DNA of 64,000 nt, taken from the NCBI RefSeq assembly GCF_035917675.1, contig NZ_CP109104.1, positions 6,944,001 through 7,008,000 of the forward strand. Direction: 5' to 3'. Shown piece by piece: positions 50,682-60,245 of this stretch (position 1 is its first letter; each line of letters begins with the position of its first letter). Made by a program: the position numbers and the translations under genes. This stretch comes from Streptomyces sp. NBC_01775 (GTDB lineage: Bacteria > Actinomycetota > Actinomycetes > Streptomycetales > Streptomycetaceae). The notes below the pieces were generated by a model that was not told the DNA's origin, made no database searches, and worked only from the letters and a program-made list of their open reading frames with translations.

Positions 50682-53081
50682 TCACTTCGCGAAGCGGAGT
50701 CTCCAGGCTCCGCGCCACCTCGCCCGGAGGGCGGCGAGACGCCGGGACGCCGACCACAGGAGGCGTGCCGTCGACGGCGGCAGGAGAAGCGCGCGCAGCC
50801 GGATCCCCCGCGGTGCGGCCTCACGAAGGCCGCCGCGTACGCGGAGGACATCCTCGGCGAGGCCCGTCGAGACACGCGGCTCCGGCGCGTACAGCACCTG
50901 CTCGACCGCGAGGGCGAGCCGCCGCGCGGCCTCGGCCGCGTCCGGCTTCAGCTCACCGATGCGGGCCAGCCGCTCGGCGGCCTTGCGCGGGGTCGCCGAG
51001 TCCTCGGGGACGACGCCGTGGTCCCAGCCGGTGTCGATCAGCTCCTGCCAGGCGTCCAGCACGCCCGCCACCGCCGCCTCGGGATCGTCCGGCGCGCGGG
51101 GCCGCAGCCGGCGGGACCGCTTCCGTACCCGCAGCAGCATCGGCAACAGGGGCACCCCCAGCACCACCGACGCTGCGGCTGTGATCGCCGCGATCGTGCC
51201 CACGGGCGGCCCGTCGCCCCCCTGCCCCGAGCCGGAGCCCGGCGCCGCGGCGCCGCAGCCGGGGTCGGCACGCTTCTCCTCGGCCGTACAGGTGGCCGAC
51301 CGGGAGGGGCTCGGTGTGGGCGAGGCGTTCTCGCCCCGGTCGGGGAGCCGCTCGGCGGGGTTCTGGTCGGCGTCGGGGGAGTCGGGCTGGGCGTACGAGG
51401 GGGTCGTGCCCCGCGTCGGGGTGGGCTCGAAGCGGGTCCAGCCCACGCCCTCGAAGTACAGCTCGGGCCAGGCGTGCGCGTCCTGGAGCCCGACCTCCAT
51501 CTTCCCGTCGCCGCGCGCGGTCCCTGGGGTGAAGCCCACCGCGACCCGGGCGGGGATGCCCAGGGTGCGGGCCATCGAGGCCATGGCGAAGGAGAAGTGG
51601 ATGCAAAACCCCTCCTTCGTCTCCAGGAACTTGGCGATCGCGGCCGTACCGCTGCCCGCCTGCACCTGGGTGTCGTAGCTGAAGCCGCCCTTTTCCGTGA
51701 ACCACTCCTGGAGCATCACGGCGCGGTCGTAGTTGTCCTTGGCGCCGCTGGTGACCTTGCGGGCCGTGGCGTCCACCACGTCCGGCAGCGAGTCCGGGAC
51801 CTCGGTGTACTCCCGCTTCAAGTCGGCAGGCGGCGCGGGGGCGTTCCGGAGCTGGTCGGAGGTCGGCCGGACCAGCAGGCTCTCGACGTCGTAGCGGGCG
51901 CCACGCGTGTTCTGGCCCTGGTAGCCGACGAGGGTGCGGCCCTCCGGCTCGAAGCGCCACTTTCCGTTGATGCGCACCCTGTCGGCGGGGTACGGCATGG
52001 GCAGCCAGTCCTGCGCGTACCAGTCGCTCGCCTGGACGGTGCTGCGGATCTTCGTCGTCCGCACGTCCGGCGCCAGTCCCGCGGGCGTCGGCATCGGGTC
52101 CGGGATCTCGCCGATGCGGCGCTCGGAGGGCTTCCACGCGGAGCCGTCGAACTTGTCCAGCGCGACGATGCGCATGTACAGCTCTTGGGTGTCCTCGACG
52201 TTCGTCTTGTAGGTGAGGGCCGTACGGTTCTCCGGCTGGTTGAGGCTGTCCTGGAGCGCGACGAGCGGGTTGACGGCCGAGACCGTGCCCCCGCCGCCCT
52301 CGCCCCGGCGCCCGCCGTTGCCGCCCGCCCCGTCCAGCAGCCCGCCGCTGAGGGAGGGCAGGAGGGCGGGCACCACGAGCGAGATCCCCAGCGCCAGCGC
52401 GCCGATCCGCCGCCCCGTACGCACGGGGGCGACGGCGGGGCCGCCGACGGCACCGGGCTGGTACGGGGCCGAGCCGGGGCGGGACTTGTCGGCGAACATG
52501 CGCCCCCACTGCGACAGCCGCTCGCGCCCTTCCGCCAGCAGGAGCAGCAGATAGCCGCCCGCCGCGCACAGGAACCACAGCCAGCGCGCACCGCCCTGGG
52601 AGAGCCCGGCGGCCACCGAGTACAGCGCCAGCAGCGGCAGCCCGGCCGGGGCCGCGCTGCGGAAGGTGACCGCGACCGTGTCGACCAGCAGCCCGATCAC
52701 CAGCACCCCGCCGACCAGCATCAGCCGGATCCCGTCGGTGACCGGCGCGGGTATGGCGAACCGGCTCACATCCTGGGTGCCCTGCGTCAGCAGCGCCCCG
52801 AAGTGCTGGAAGACGTCCGGGGTCGGGACGAAGCCGCCCGGCGCGGACTCCCGGGCGAAGACGACGGTGAGCAGCAGCAGCGAGACGAGGAGCTGCAGCA
52901 GCGTCGTCACCGGCCTGGGGAGGGGCACCCGGCGTGCCGCGGCGCCCACCCCGGTCTGCACCGCCACCAGCAGTGCGGCCTGCAACAGCCAGGTGGCCGG
53001 GTCCACCAGTGGCAGCAGCGCGCAGGCCGCGGCGATGGTCGCCAGCGCCGCGCAGAAGGCGAGCCTTCCTCTTCCGCTCAT
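50682..53081 (-). CDS. TgpA-type transmembrane transglutaminase
   Basis: This 799-residue membrane protein has seven or so N-terminal helices (first 240 residues), a long extracytoplasmic part with a transglutaminase-like core and one C-terminal helix (TIAAITAAASVVLGVPLLPMLL, about 620). The core has the catalytic Cys in KEGFCIHFSFAMASMARTLGIPARVAVGFTPG (about 494), the His in LQDAHAWPELYFEGVGWTRFEPTP (about 532) and the Asp/Glu downstream. The tail (about 650-799) is a cytosolic helical DUF4129-like region. It is the last gene of a MoxR-DUF58-transglutaminase operon, overlapping DUF58 by 4 bases, a combination known in many bacteria with a suspected envelope or secretion role. Confidence 0.92.
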   Translation of the reverse strand: MSGRGRLAFCAALATIAAACALLPLVDPATWLLQAALLVAVQTGVGAAARRVPLPRPVTTLLQLLVSLLLLTVVFARESAPGGFVPTPDVFQHFGALLTQGTQDVSRFAIPAPVTDGIRLMLVGGVLVIGLLVDTVAVTFRSAAPAGLPLLALYSVAAGLSQGGARWLWFLCAAGGYLLLLLAEGRERLSQWGRMFADKSRPGSAPYQPGAVGGPAVAPVRTGRRIGALALGISLVVPALLPSLSGGLLDGAGGNGGRRGEGGGGTVSAVNPLVALQDSLNQPENRTALTYKTNVEDTQELYMRIVALDKFDGSAWKPSERRIGEIPDPMPTPAGLAPDVRTTKIRSTVQASDWYAQDWLPMPYPADRVRINGKWRFEPEGRTLVGYQGQNTRGARYDVESLLVRPTSDQLRNAPAPPADLKREYTEVPDSLPDVVDATARKVTSGAKDNYDRAVMLQEWFTEKGGFSYDTQVQAGSGTAAIAKFLETKEGFCIHFSFAMASMARTLGIPARVAVGFTPGTARGDGKMEVGLQDAHAWPELYFEGVGWTRFEPTPTRGTTPSYAQPDSPDADQNPAERLPDRGENASPTPSPSRSATCTAEEKRADPGCGAAAPGSGSGQGGDGPPVGTIAAITAAASVVLGVPLLPMLLRVRKRSRRLRPRAPDDPEAAVAGVLDAWQELIDTGWDHGVVPEDSATPRKAAERLARIGELKPDAAEAARRLALAVEQVLYAPEPRVSTGLAEDVLRVRGGLREAAPRGIRLRALLLPPSTARLLWSASRRLAALRARWRGAWRLRFAK

Positions 53082-54549
53082 CGCTCTCCACCCCGCACGG
53101 TCGTGTTGTCCGCCTCGCGCCACAGCGTGGAGACCGGCACGCCGGGCCCGCCCGGCAGCGCCGTCCACCCGGCCTCGCGCAGGGCGCGCAGCGCGGCCTC
53201 CTGCCCCGGCTGCCCAGGCTGTCCCGCGCCCGTCGCCACGCCCTCGCCGGCGCCCTCCGGACCGGGCTGCGTCGCGACGGCGGGTGCCGAGGACGACTGA
53301 AACGCCACAGCGCGGTGCGAGCGCTGCCGCATGCGGCCCACCGTGGCCGCCTGTTCCTCGTCGAGCGCGCCGAGGAACGCCACCAGCAGCCCCTCGGTGC
53401 CCGCCGTGCCGCCGCGCAGGGCGTTGAAGGCGCCCGCCAGGTTCGGTTCGGCGGAGTGTCCGACGACGGCGAGCGTGTCGAGGAGCAGTCCGGCGGTGTC
53501 CGAGGTGTCGGCGAGGAAGCCGCCGCTCTCGGGGCCCGGCACCATGGCACCGGTGTCGGTCAGCAGCCGTACGGAGTAACCGCGCTCCAGCAGATGCAGA
53601 CAGACCGAAGCGGCCCCGGCGACCGCCCACTCGAACGCGGAGTCGGGCCCCGAGCCCGCGTAACCGGTGTGGCGGGTGTCCAGCAGGACGGTGCAGCGGG
53701 CCTGCTGCGGCTGCTCCTCGCGGCGCACCATCAGCTCGCCGTAGCGCGCGGTCGAACGCCAGTGGACGCGGCGCAGGTCGTCGCCGTGCCGGTAGCCGCG
53801 CGGGATCACATCGTCGTCACCGGCCAGCGCCAGCGAGCGCTGCCGGCCCTCCCCGTAGCCGCTCGTCTCGCCCGACAGCCGCGCGGGCGGCAGCGGCTCC
53901 ACTGGCGGTACGACGGTGAGCGTGTCGAACGTGCTGAAGGAGCGCGTCAGCTCGCACATGCCGAACGGGTCCGTCAGCCGCAGCTGGAGCGGCCCGAGCG
54001 GATAGAGCCCGCGCAGATCGGAGCGCACCCGGTAGGAGACCTCGCGGCGACCGCCCGGCTCGACCTTGTCCAGCACGAAGCGGGGGCGGGGCCCCAGCAC
54101 GTAGGGGACGCGGTCCTGGAGCATGAGCAGCCCCGTGGGCAGCCGTGAGACATTGTCGACCCGCAGGTGGACGCGGGCCTCCGAGCGGGCCGGAACCCGC
54201 GAGGGCGACAGCCGCCGGGAGCCCGCGACCCGGTAGCGGGTGCGGTGCAGCACCAGGACGCACACCAGCGGCAGGGCCGCCAGCAGCATCCCGACCCGCA
54301 GCAGCTCCTCCTGGCCCAGCGCGTAGGCGCAGATCGCGGCGGCCACTCCGGCGGCCAGGAAGGACCTGCCGCGCGTGGTCAGCCCGCCGAACGCCGTACG
54401 CAGCGAGCCTCTGCTCTCCTCCCCGGTGCCACCCGGGCCGGCCTGGCCCGGAGGGGCGGGATGACCGGGATGGCCCGCTGGGCCACCGGGTCCGGTGCCC
54501 GGCCCCGCGCCCGGTGCGGGCGGTGCGGCGGGTGCCGGTCCGAAGGCCA

Positions 54550-54550
<1 letters not shown>
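53078..54550 (-). CDS. DUF58 domain protein
   Basis: This 490-residue protein has a Gly/Pro-rich cytosolic N-terminus (first 50 residues), two adjacent membrane helices (GRSFLAAGVAAAICAYALGQEELLRVGMLLAALPLVCVLVLH, about 60-100), a beta-rich CARDB-like segment (about 110-210) and a VWA-related DUF58 core, DDVIPRGYRHGDDLRRVHWRSTARYGELMVRREEQPQQARCTVLLDT near 240-285. The core motif YRHGDDLRRVHWRSTAR is the defining one. The family works with MoxR ATPases as a possible metal-insertion or assembly adaptor. Its start codon shares one base with the MoxR stop, and its end overlaps the transglutaminase start, so the three proteins are made together. Confidence 0.92.
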
Positions 54551-55644
<1,094 letters not shown>

Positions 55645-55780
55645 CGGCCCTCCTCGGCCCCATCCCCGCTGTACGTGTACCCGCTGCGGCTGTAGTGCTT
55701 TCGCGAGTTCTGCTGTGCCGCTCTCACGCATTCTTCACGGCGACAGGGCCGTTCGTCACTCTCCCGGGGTCATCCCTGGG

Positions 55781-56350
55781 TCACGCCGGGTCGATCTCGC
55801 GCAGCAGACCCGTCGTCACATCGAAGACGAAGCCGCGTACATCGTCCCTGTGCGGGAGGAACGGCGAGGTCCGAACGCGCTCCATCGACTGGCGCACATC
55901 CTGGTCGAGATCCTTGAAGGACTCGACAGCCCAGGACGGCCGCTGGCCCACTTCCAGTTCCAGCTCGTGCCGGAATTCCTCGGTGAGGTTGAGCAGCCCG
56001 CAGCCGCTGTGGTGGATGAGCACCACGGAACGGGTGCCGAGGGCGCGCTGGCTGATGGTGAGGGAGCGGATGATGTCGTCGGTGACGACGCCTCCGGCGT
56101 TGCGGATGGTGTGACAGTCACCCAGCTCCAGGCCGAGCGCTTCGTGCAGGTCCAAGCGCGCGTCCATGCACGCGACGATCGCGACGCGCCGCACGGGGCG
56201 GGCGTCCATTCCGGGGTCGCTGAACTCCTCGGCGTAGGTCCGGTTCGCCGCGACGAGCTGATCGATGACGGTGGTGGCAGAGCCGTCCTGGTCCGGACGG
56301 GAGCCGTTCCCGGAGGGGGCGGGCTTCGGCTGAGGTGCGGATATCGACAT
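55781..56350 (-). CDS. Beta-class carbonic anhydrase
   Basis: This 189-residue zinc enzyme interconverts carbon dioxide and bicarbonate. The zinc ligands are C61 in VAIVACMDARLD, H114 and C117 in VVLIHHSGCGLL, and the catalytic dyad Asp-Arg is in MDAR. IRNAGGVVTDDIIRSLTISQRALGTRSV is the conserved dimer core. The 25-residue N-terminus is disordered. ATG 56350 lies 7 bases after a TAACGT -10 box, so it is probably leaderless. It faces the dcw cluster across about 400 bp of regulatory DNA. Bicarbonate supply for carboxylases in fatty acid and pyrimidine synthesis is the usual role. Confidence 0.92.
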   Translation of the reverse strand: MSISAPQPKPAPSGNGSRPDQDGSATTVIDQLVAANRTYAEEFSDPGMDARPVRRVAIVACMDARLDLHEALGLELGDCHTIRNAGGVVTDDIIRSLTISQRALGTRSVVLIHHSGCGLLNLTEEFRHELELEVGQRPSWAVESFKDLDQDVRQSMERVRTSPFLPHRDDVRGFVFDVTTGLLREIDPA

Positions 56351-56357
56351 GAGTACG

Positions 56358-56363
56358 ACGTTA
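56358..56363 (-). promoter_or_regulatory. -10 element TAACGT of the carbonic anhydrase gene
   Basis: TAACGT on the minus strand is followed by 7 bases and ATG 56350, giving a leaderless transcript. Confidence 0.5.
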
Positions 56364-56524
56364 GACGCCCAAGATGAATAAGGCCTGCTCAGAGACCGGC
56401 GAAAACGGGCAGCGGGGAGTGATGTGAGGTAACCCACAAGCGCCACACGAGCCTCCCCCATCCGGCGGACATCACCCCCGTGACCCGGATGTCAGCCGCT
56501 GCCGTGACGCGCCTCGTCCCGTAG

Positions 56525-56552
56525 TTGACCGAGGGGACGAGTGGACTAAAGT
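56525..56552 (+). promoter_or_regulatory. Vegetative promoter of the dcw cluster
   Basis: TTGACC (56525-56530) and TAAAGT (56547-56552) are spaced by 16 bases and are close to the HrdB consensus. Transcription should begin near 56559, leaving a leader of about 190 bases before rsmH. Confidence 0.65.
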
Positions 56553-56747
56553 GACGCGAAGTGGGAGGCGAACTCTCCCCAAGGACCCCCGATTCCCCTC
56601 GCGTGCGCGGGCGCGCACGTGCGGCTCGGCCTCCTCCCGCTCCCGGTCCTCCGACGCCCACATCGTGGCGGAGGCGGGCCACTCCCCTTCGAGCGGGCGG
56701 GGACCAAGGAGCATGTGCACCAGTGCCCGCCAGATCTGAGAGGGCAC

Positions 56748-57667
56748 ATGACCACCAACGAGCGGCCCATCGGCGAACTCCACAGCCCGGTCATGCTCCG
56801 GCGCACCCTGGACCTGCTCGCACCCGCCCTCGCCGAGCCCGGCGCCACCGTTGTCGACTGCACCCTCGGCCTCGGCGGCCACAGCGAGGCCCTGCTGTCC
56901 ACCTTCCCCGCGGCGCGGCTCATCGGCCTGGACCGCGACCCGGCCGCCCTGGAGCTGGCGGGGGAGCGGCTGGCCCCCTACGGCGACCGCGCCACGCTCG
57001 TCCACGCGGTCTACGACGAACTCCCCGAGGTCCTGGAGCGCCTGGCCGTCCCCCGCGTCCAGGGCGTCCTCTTCGACCTCGGCGTCTCCTCCCTCCAGCT
57101 CGACGAGGCCGAACGGGGCTTCGCCTACGCGCAGGACGCGCCGCTGGACATGCGCATGGACCAGACGACGGGCCCGAGCGCCGCCGAGGTCCTCAACACC
57201 TACGCACCGGGTGAGCTGGTGCGCATCCTGCGCGCCTACGGCGAGGAGAAGCAGGCCAAGCGGATCGTCGAGGCGACCTGATCCGTGACGCGCTGCCGCA
57301 GGCCGCCAAGCGCACCGGGGGCAACCCCGCCAAGCGCACCTTCCAGGCGCTGCGCATCGAGGTCAACGGCGAGCTGGCCGTCCTGGAGCGGGCGCTGCCC
57401 AGCGCGCTGGACGCGCTCGCCGTCAGCGGCAGGATGGCCGTCCTCGCCTACCACTCGCTGGAGGACCGGCTGGTCAAGAAGGTGTTCGCGGTCGGCTCCA
57501 CCAACTCCGCGCCTCCGGGGCTGCCCGTCGTCCCCGAGCAGTACCAGCCCCGGCTGCGGCTGCTGACGCGCGGCGCCGAGCTGCCCTCCGACGAGGAGAT
57601 CGCCGAGAACCGCCGTGCCGCCCCCGCCCGGCTCCGCGCGGTCCAGCGCATCAGGGAGGCGAGCTAG
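56748..57667 (+). pseudogene. rsmH: rsmH (mraW), broken by an internal frame-changing deletion
   Basis: RsmH methylates N4 of C1402 in 16S rRNA. Residues 1-177 are normal ([30 protein letters not shown] for [45 protein letters not shown]) up to [13 protein letters not shown], then a TGA follows at 57279-57281. The rest of the protein is intact in another frame from 57278 ([30 protein letters not shown], later [14 protein letters not shown]) to TAG 57665. Compared with the family, about 18-20 residues (the IVRER...P...SARLV segment) are missing at the junction, so about 55-58 bases have been lost. The whole protein cannot be made without frameshifting. A short upstream fragment is still translatable and keeps the SAM domain. 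An assembly error is possible. ATG 56748 follows GAGAGGG. Confidence 0.85.
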
Positions 57668-57672
57668 TCCAC

Positions 57673-58035
57673 ATGGCCGCACAGCAGCGCCTCGCGCGCC
57701 TGGCCAGGCTGGTGCCCGCCGGGAACTCGACAGCTGCGCGTACCCCCTTCGTCCTGCTGGTGGTCCTGCTGCTCGGCACCGGCCTGCTGGGCCTGCTGCT
57801 GCTGAACGCCTCGCTCAACAAGGGATCCTTCAAGCTGAGCAGGCTGGAGAAGCAGACCGAGGAGCTGACGGACCAGCAACAAGAGCTCCAGCAGCAGGTC
57901 GACGGCTACTCGGCCCCGGCCCAGCTGGAGAAACGTGCCCGCGGGATGGGTCTGGTGCCCGGCGGCAACCCCGTCTTCCTCAACCCCGACGGCACCGTCC
58001 GCGGCAAGCTCGACAGCAAGCAGGTGGGCCCGTGA
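57673..58035 (+). CDS. ftsL: Cell-division protein FtsL
   Basis: This 120-residue bitopic protein has a basic cytosolic start, one membrane helix PFVLLVVLLLGTGLLGLLLLNASLN (about 25-49) and a periplasm-side coiled coil, FKLSRLEKQTEELTDQQQELQQQVDGYSAPAQLEKRARGMGLVPG (about 54-98), the septum-formation initiator pattern. The DUF/FtsL-like end VPGGNPVFLNPDGTVRG is typical of Streptomyces. It starts 5 bases after the rsmH stop, and its TGA overlaps the ftsI GTG start (GTGA), so it is translated as part of the dcw operon. FtsL scaffolds FtsQ/DivIC and activates FtsW-FtsI at the septum. Confidence 0.92.
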   Translation: MAAQQRLARLARLVPAGNSTAARTPFVLLVVLLLGTGLLGLLLLNASLNKGSFKLSRLEKQTEELTDQQQELQQQVDGYSAPAQLEKRARGMGLVPGGNPVFLNPDGTVRGKLDSKQVGP

Positions 58036-60131
58036 GTGAGCGTCCCCGTGAGCCGGGCCGCGGTGCCCGCCAGAGCACCGGCAAGAGCGCGGGCAAGAAC
58101 CCCGGAGGCGGCCGGCTGCCCACCGGGCGCGGCCAGGCCCAGGGAGGCGGGGGAGGGCGCGGCCAGGAGGCCGGGCGCTCCCGCGACCCGCGCCGGGTAC
58201 CCCGCCCCGCCAGGCCCGGACCCTCCCGCGCACCCCGCGGTCCGGGACCCTCCCGCACCGGCGGCCCCAGGCCCCCGCAGGGCGGTGGCGGTGCCCCGCT
58301 GCGGCTGGCCAACCCGCGCCCCCGGCTGCGGCTGGTCGCGGTCGGGCTCACGCTCGTCATACTGGCCTTCACGGTGCGGCTGCTCCAGGTGCAGGCGGTC
58401 GATGCCGACGCGTACGCCGAGAAGGCCGCCGTCAACCGCTACATGACCGTCCCGCTGGCCGCCGAGCGCGGCACCATCGCGGCGCGCGACGGCTCGGCGC
58501 TGGCGGCCACGGTCGACGCCTACGACATCACGGCCGACCCCTATCTCTTCACCTCGAAGCAGACCAAGATCAAGGACGCCCCGGAGCAGGCGGCGAAGAT
58601 CCTCGCGCCGCTCATCGGGAAGAAGCGCTCCGAGGTGGCCGAAAAGCTCTCCCGACGCGACACCCGCTATGTGCTGCTCGCCCGCCAGCAGACCCCCAAG
58701 ACCTGGCGCCAGATCAAGAAGCTCAAGGCCAAGCTGGCCGAGAAGGCAGCCGCCGACCCCCAGGGCGGGAAGCCCAACGTGCTCGCGGGCATCTACCAGG
58801 AGAAGCACGCCAAGCGCGTCTACCCGAACAAGGAGCTGGCCTCCTCCGTCCTCGGCTTCGTCAACTCCGAGGGCAAGGGCGGAGCCGGCGTCGAGGCCCT
58901 GCTCAACAAGGATCTCTCGGGCGAGGACGGCAAAATCACCTACGCCCAGTCGGGCGGCCGTCAGGTCCCCACGGCGGGCGTGCGCGAACAGGCGGCCAGG
59001 CCGGGCTCCGACATAGAGCTGACGCTCGACCGGGACATCCAGTGGTCGGCCCAGCAGACGATCACCGAGCAGATCAACAAGTCCCACGCCGACAGCGGCT
59101 ACGTCATCGTCCAGGACACCAGGACCGGGCAGCTGCTCGGCATGGCCAGTGCGCCCGGCTTCGACCCGAACGACATCTCCCGCTCGAAGGTGGACTCCTT
59201 CGGCAACGCGGCGCTCCAGGACGCCTACGAGCCCGGCTCCACCAGCAAGCTCATGTCCATGGCCGCTGTGCTGGAGGAGAAGAAGGCAACCCCCGGCACC
59301 GCCGTGACCGTGCCCAACCGGCTCAAGCGCGCCGACCGCTCCTTCGCCGACGACGTCGACCACCCCACCTGGCACCTCACGCTCAACGGCGTGCTGGCCA
59401 AGTCCAGCAACATCGGCACCATCCTCGCCACCGAGCAGCTCGGCCGCACCCAGCGCGAGGCCAACAAAGTGCTCCACGGCTACATGCACGACTTCGGCAT
59501 CGGCAGGCCCACCGGACTCGGCTTCCCCGGTGAGACCGACGGCCTGCTGGAGAAGCCCGGCAAGTGGGGCTCCTCCCAGCAGTACACGATCCCCTTCGGC
59601 CAGGGCCTGTCCCTCAACGCCGTACAGGCCGCCTCCATCTACTCCACCATCGCCAACGGCGGCGAACGGATCGCTCCCACGCTCGTACGCGGCACCACCG
59701 GGCCCGACGGCCGCTACACCGCGGCCAAACGGCCCGACAAGCGCCGGGTGGTGAGCGAGAAGACCGCCAAGACCCTCTCGCGGATGCTGGAGTCGGTCGT
59801 GGACGACATGGAGGGCACCGGTACCACCGCCAGGATCCCCGGCTACCGCGTCGCGGGGAAGACGGGTACGGCCAACCGGGTGGACCCGAAGACCGGCCGC
59901 TACCACGGCTACACCTCCTCCTTCGCCGGGTTCGCGCCCGCCGACAAGCCCAGACTCACCGTCTACTGCGCCGTCCAGAACCCGAAGAAGGGCAGCTACT
60001 TCGGCAGCGACGTGTGCGGCCCGGTCTACAAGAAGGTCATGAAGTTCGCCCTCAAGACCCTCCAGATCCCGCCGACCGGGGCCGGCCCTGCACGGCTCCC
60101 GGTGCTCGCGGGGCACAAGCGGAACGGCTGA
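58032..60131 (+). CDS. ftsI: Septal transpeptidase FtsI (PBP3 class B)
   Basis: This 699-residue bitopic penicillin-binding protein crosslinks septal peptidoglycan. A long Gly/Arg/Pro-rich cytosolic N-terminus (about 1-95) precedes the membrane helix LRLVAVGLTLVILAFTVRLLQV (about 97-118). The pedestal domain follows, then the transpeptidase domain with SxxK at S403 in YEPGSTSKLM, SSN near 458 in AKSSNIGT and KTG near 610 in AGKTGTANR. It is about 50 residues longer than usual for Streptomyces FtsI because of the N-terminal extension. GTG 58032 overlaps the ftsL stop. murE follows, with its own promoter-like element. Confidence 0.95.
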   Translation: MSERPREPGRGARQSTGKSAGKNPGGGRLPTGRGQAQGGGGGRGQEAGRSRDPRRVPRPARPGPSRAPRGPGPSRTGGPRPPQGGGGAPLRLANPRPRLRLVAVGLTLVILAFTVRLLQVQAVDADAYAEKAAVNRYMTVPLAAERGTIAARDGSALAATVDAYDITADPYLFTSKQTKIKDAPEQAAKILAPLIGKKRSEVAEKLSRRDTRYVLLARQQTPKTWRQIKKLKAKLAEKAAADPQGGKPNVLAGIYQEKHAKRVYPNKELASSVLGFVNSEGKGGAGVEALLNKDLSGEDGKITYAQSGGRQVPTAGVREQAARPGSDIELTLDRDIQWSAQQTITEQINKSHADSGYVIVQDTRTGQLLGMASAPGFDPNDISRSKVDSFGNAALQDAYEPGSTSKLMSMAAVLEEKKATPGTAVTVPNRLKRADRSFADDVDHPTWHLTLNGVLAKSSNIGTILATEQLGRTQREANKVLHGYMHDFGIGRPTGLGFPGETDGLLEKPGKWGSSQQYTIPFGQGLSLNAVQAASIYSTIANGGERIAPTLVRGTTGPDGRYTAAKRPDKRRVVSEKTAKTLSRMLESVVDDMEGTGTTARIPGYRVAGKTGTANRVDPKTGRYHGYTSSFAGFAPADKPRLTVYCAVQNPKKGSYFGSDVCGPVYKKVMKFALKTLQIPPTGAGPARLPVLAGHKRNG

Positions 60132-60232
60132 CCGGTGCGCCACGTGAGAACGATCACTGAGAACGGGTACAACCCTCAGCCGGATCAGGGCCCGCCGCGC
60201 CCCTCGCTTCGCGACCCGGGCGCCGCGCCCGG

Positions 60233-60238
60233 TACGCT
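60233..60238 (+). promoter_or_regulatory. -10 element TACGCT upstream of murE
   Basis: TACGCT lies 7 bases before GTG 60246, within the dcw operon. It suggests an internal leaderless promoter for murE. Confidence 0.45.
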
Positions 60239-60245
60239 CACCGCC

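Larger units (their letters stand above)
56351..56747. other. Divergent region upstream of the dcw cluster
   Basis: Between the carbonic anhydrase and rsmH starts lie 397 bases. They hold the carbonic anhydrase promoter, the dcw promoter at 56525-56552 and a roughly 190-base leader before rsmH. No mraZ gene is present here or earlier. Frames on the plus strand through the leader lack start signals and look non-coding. Confidence 0.6.
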
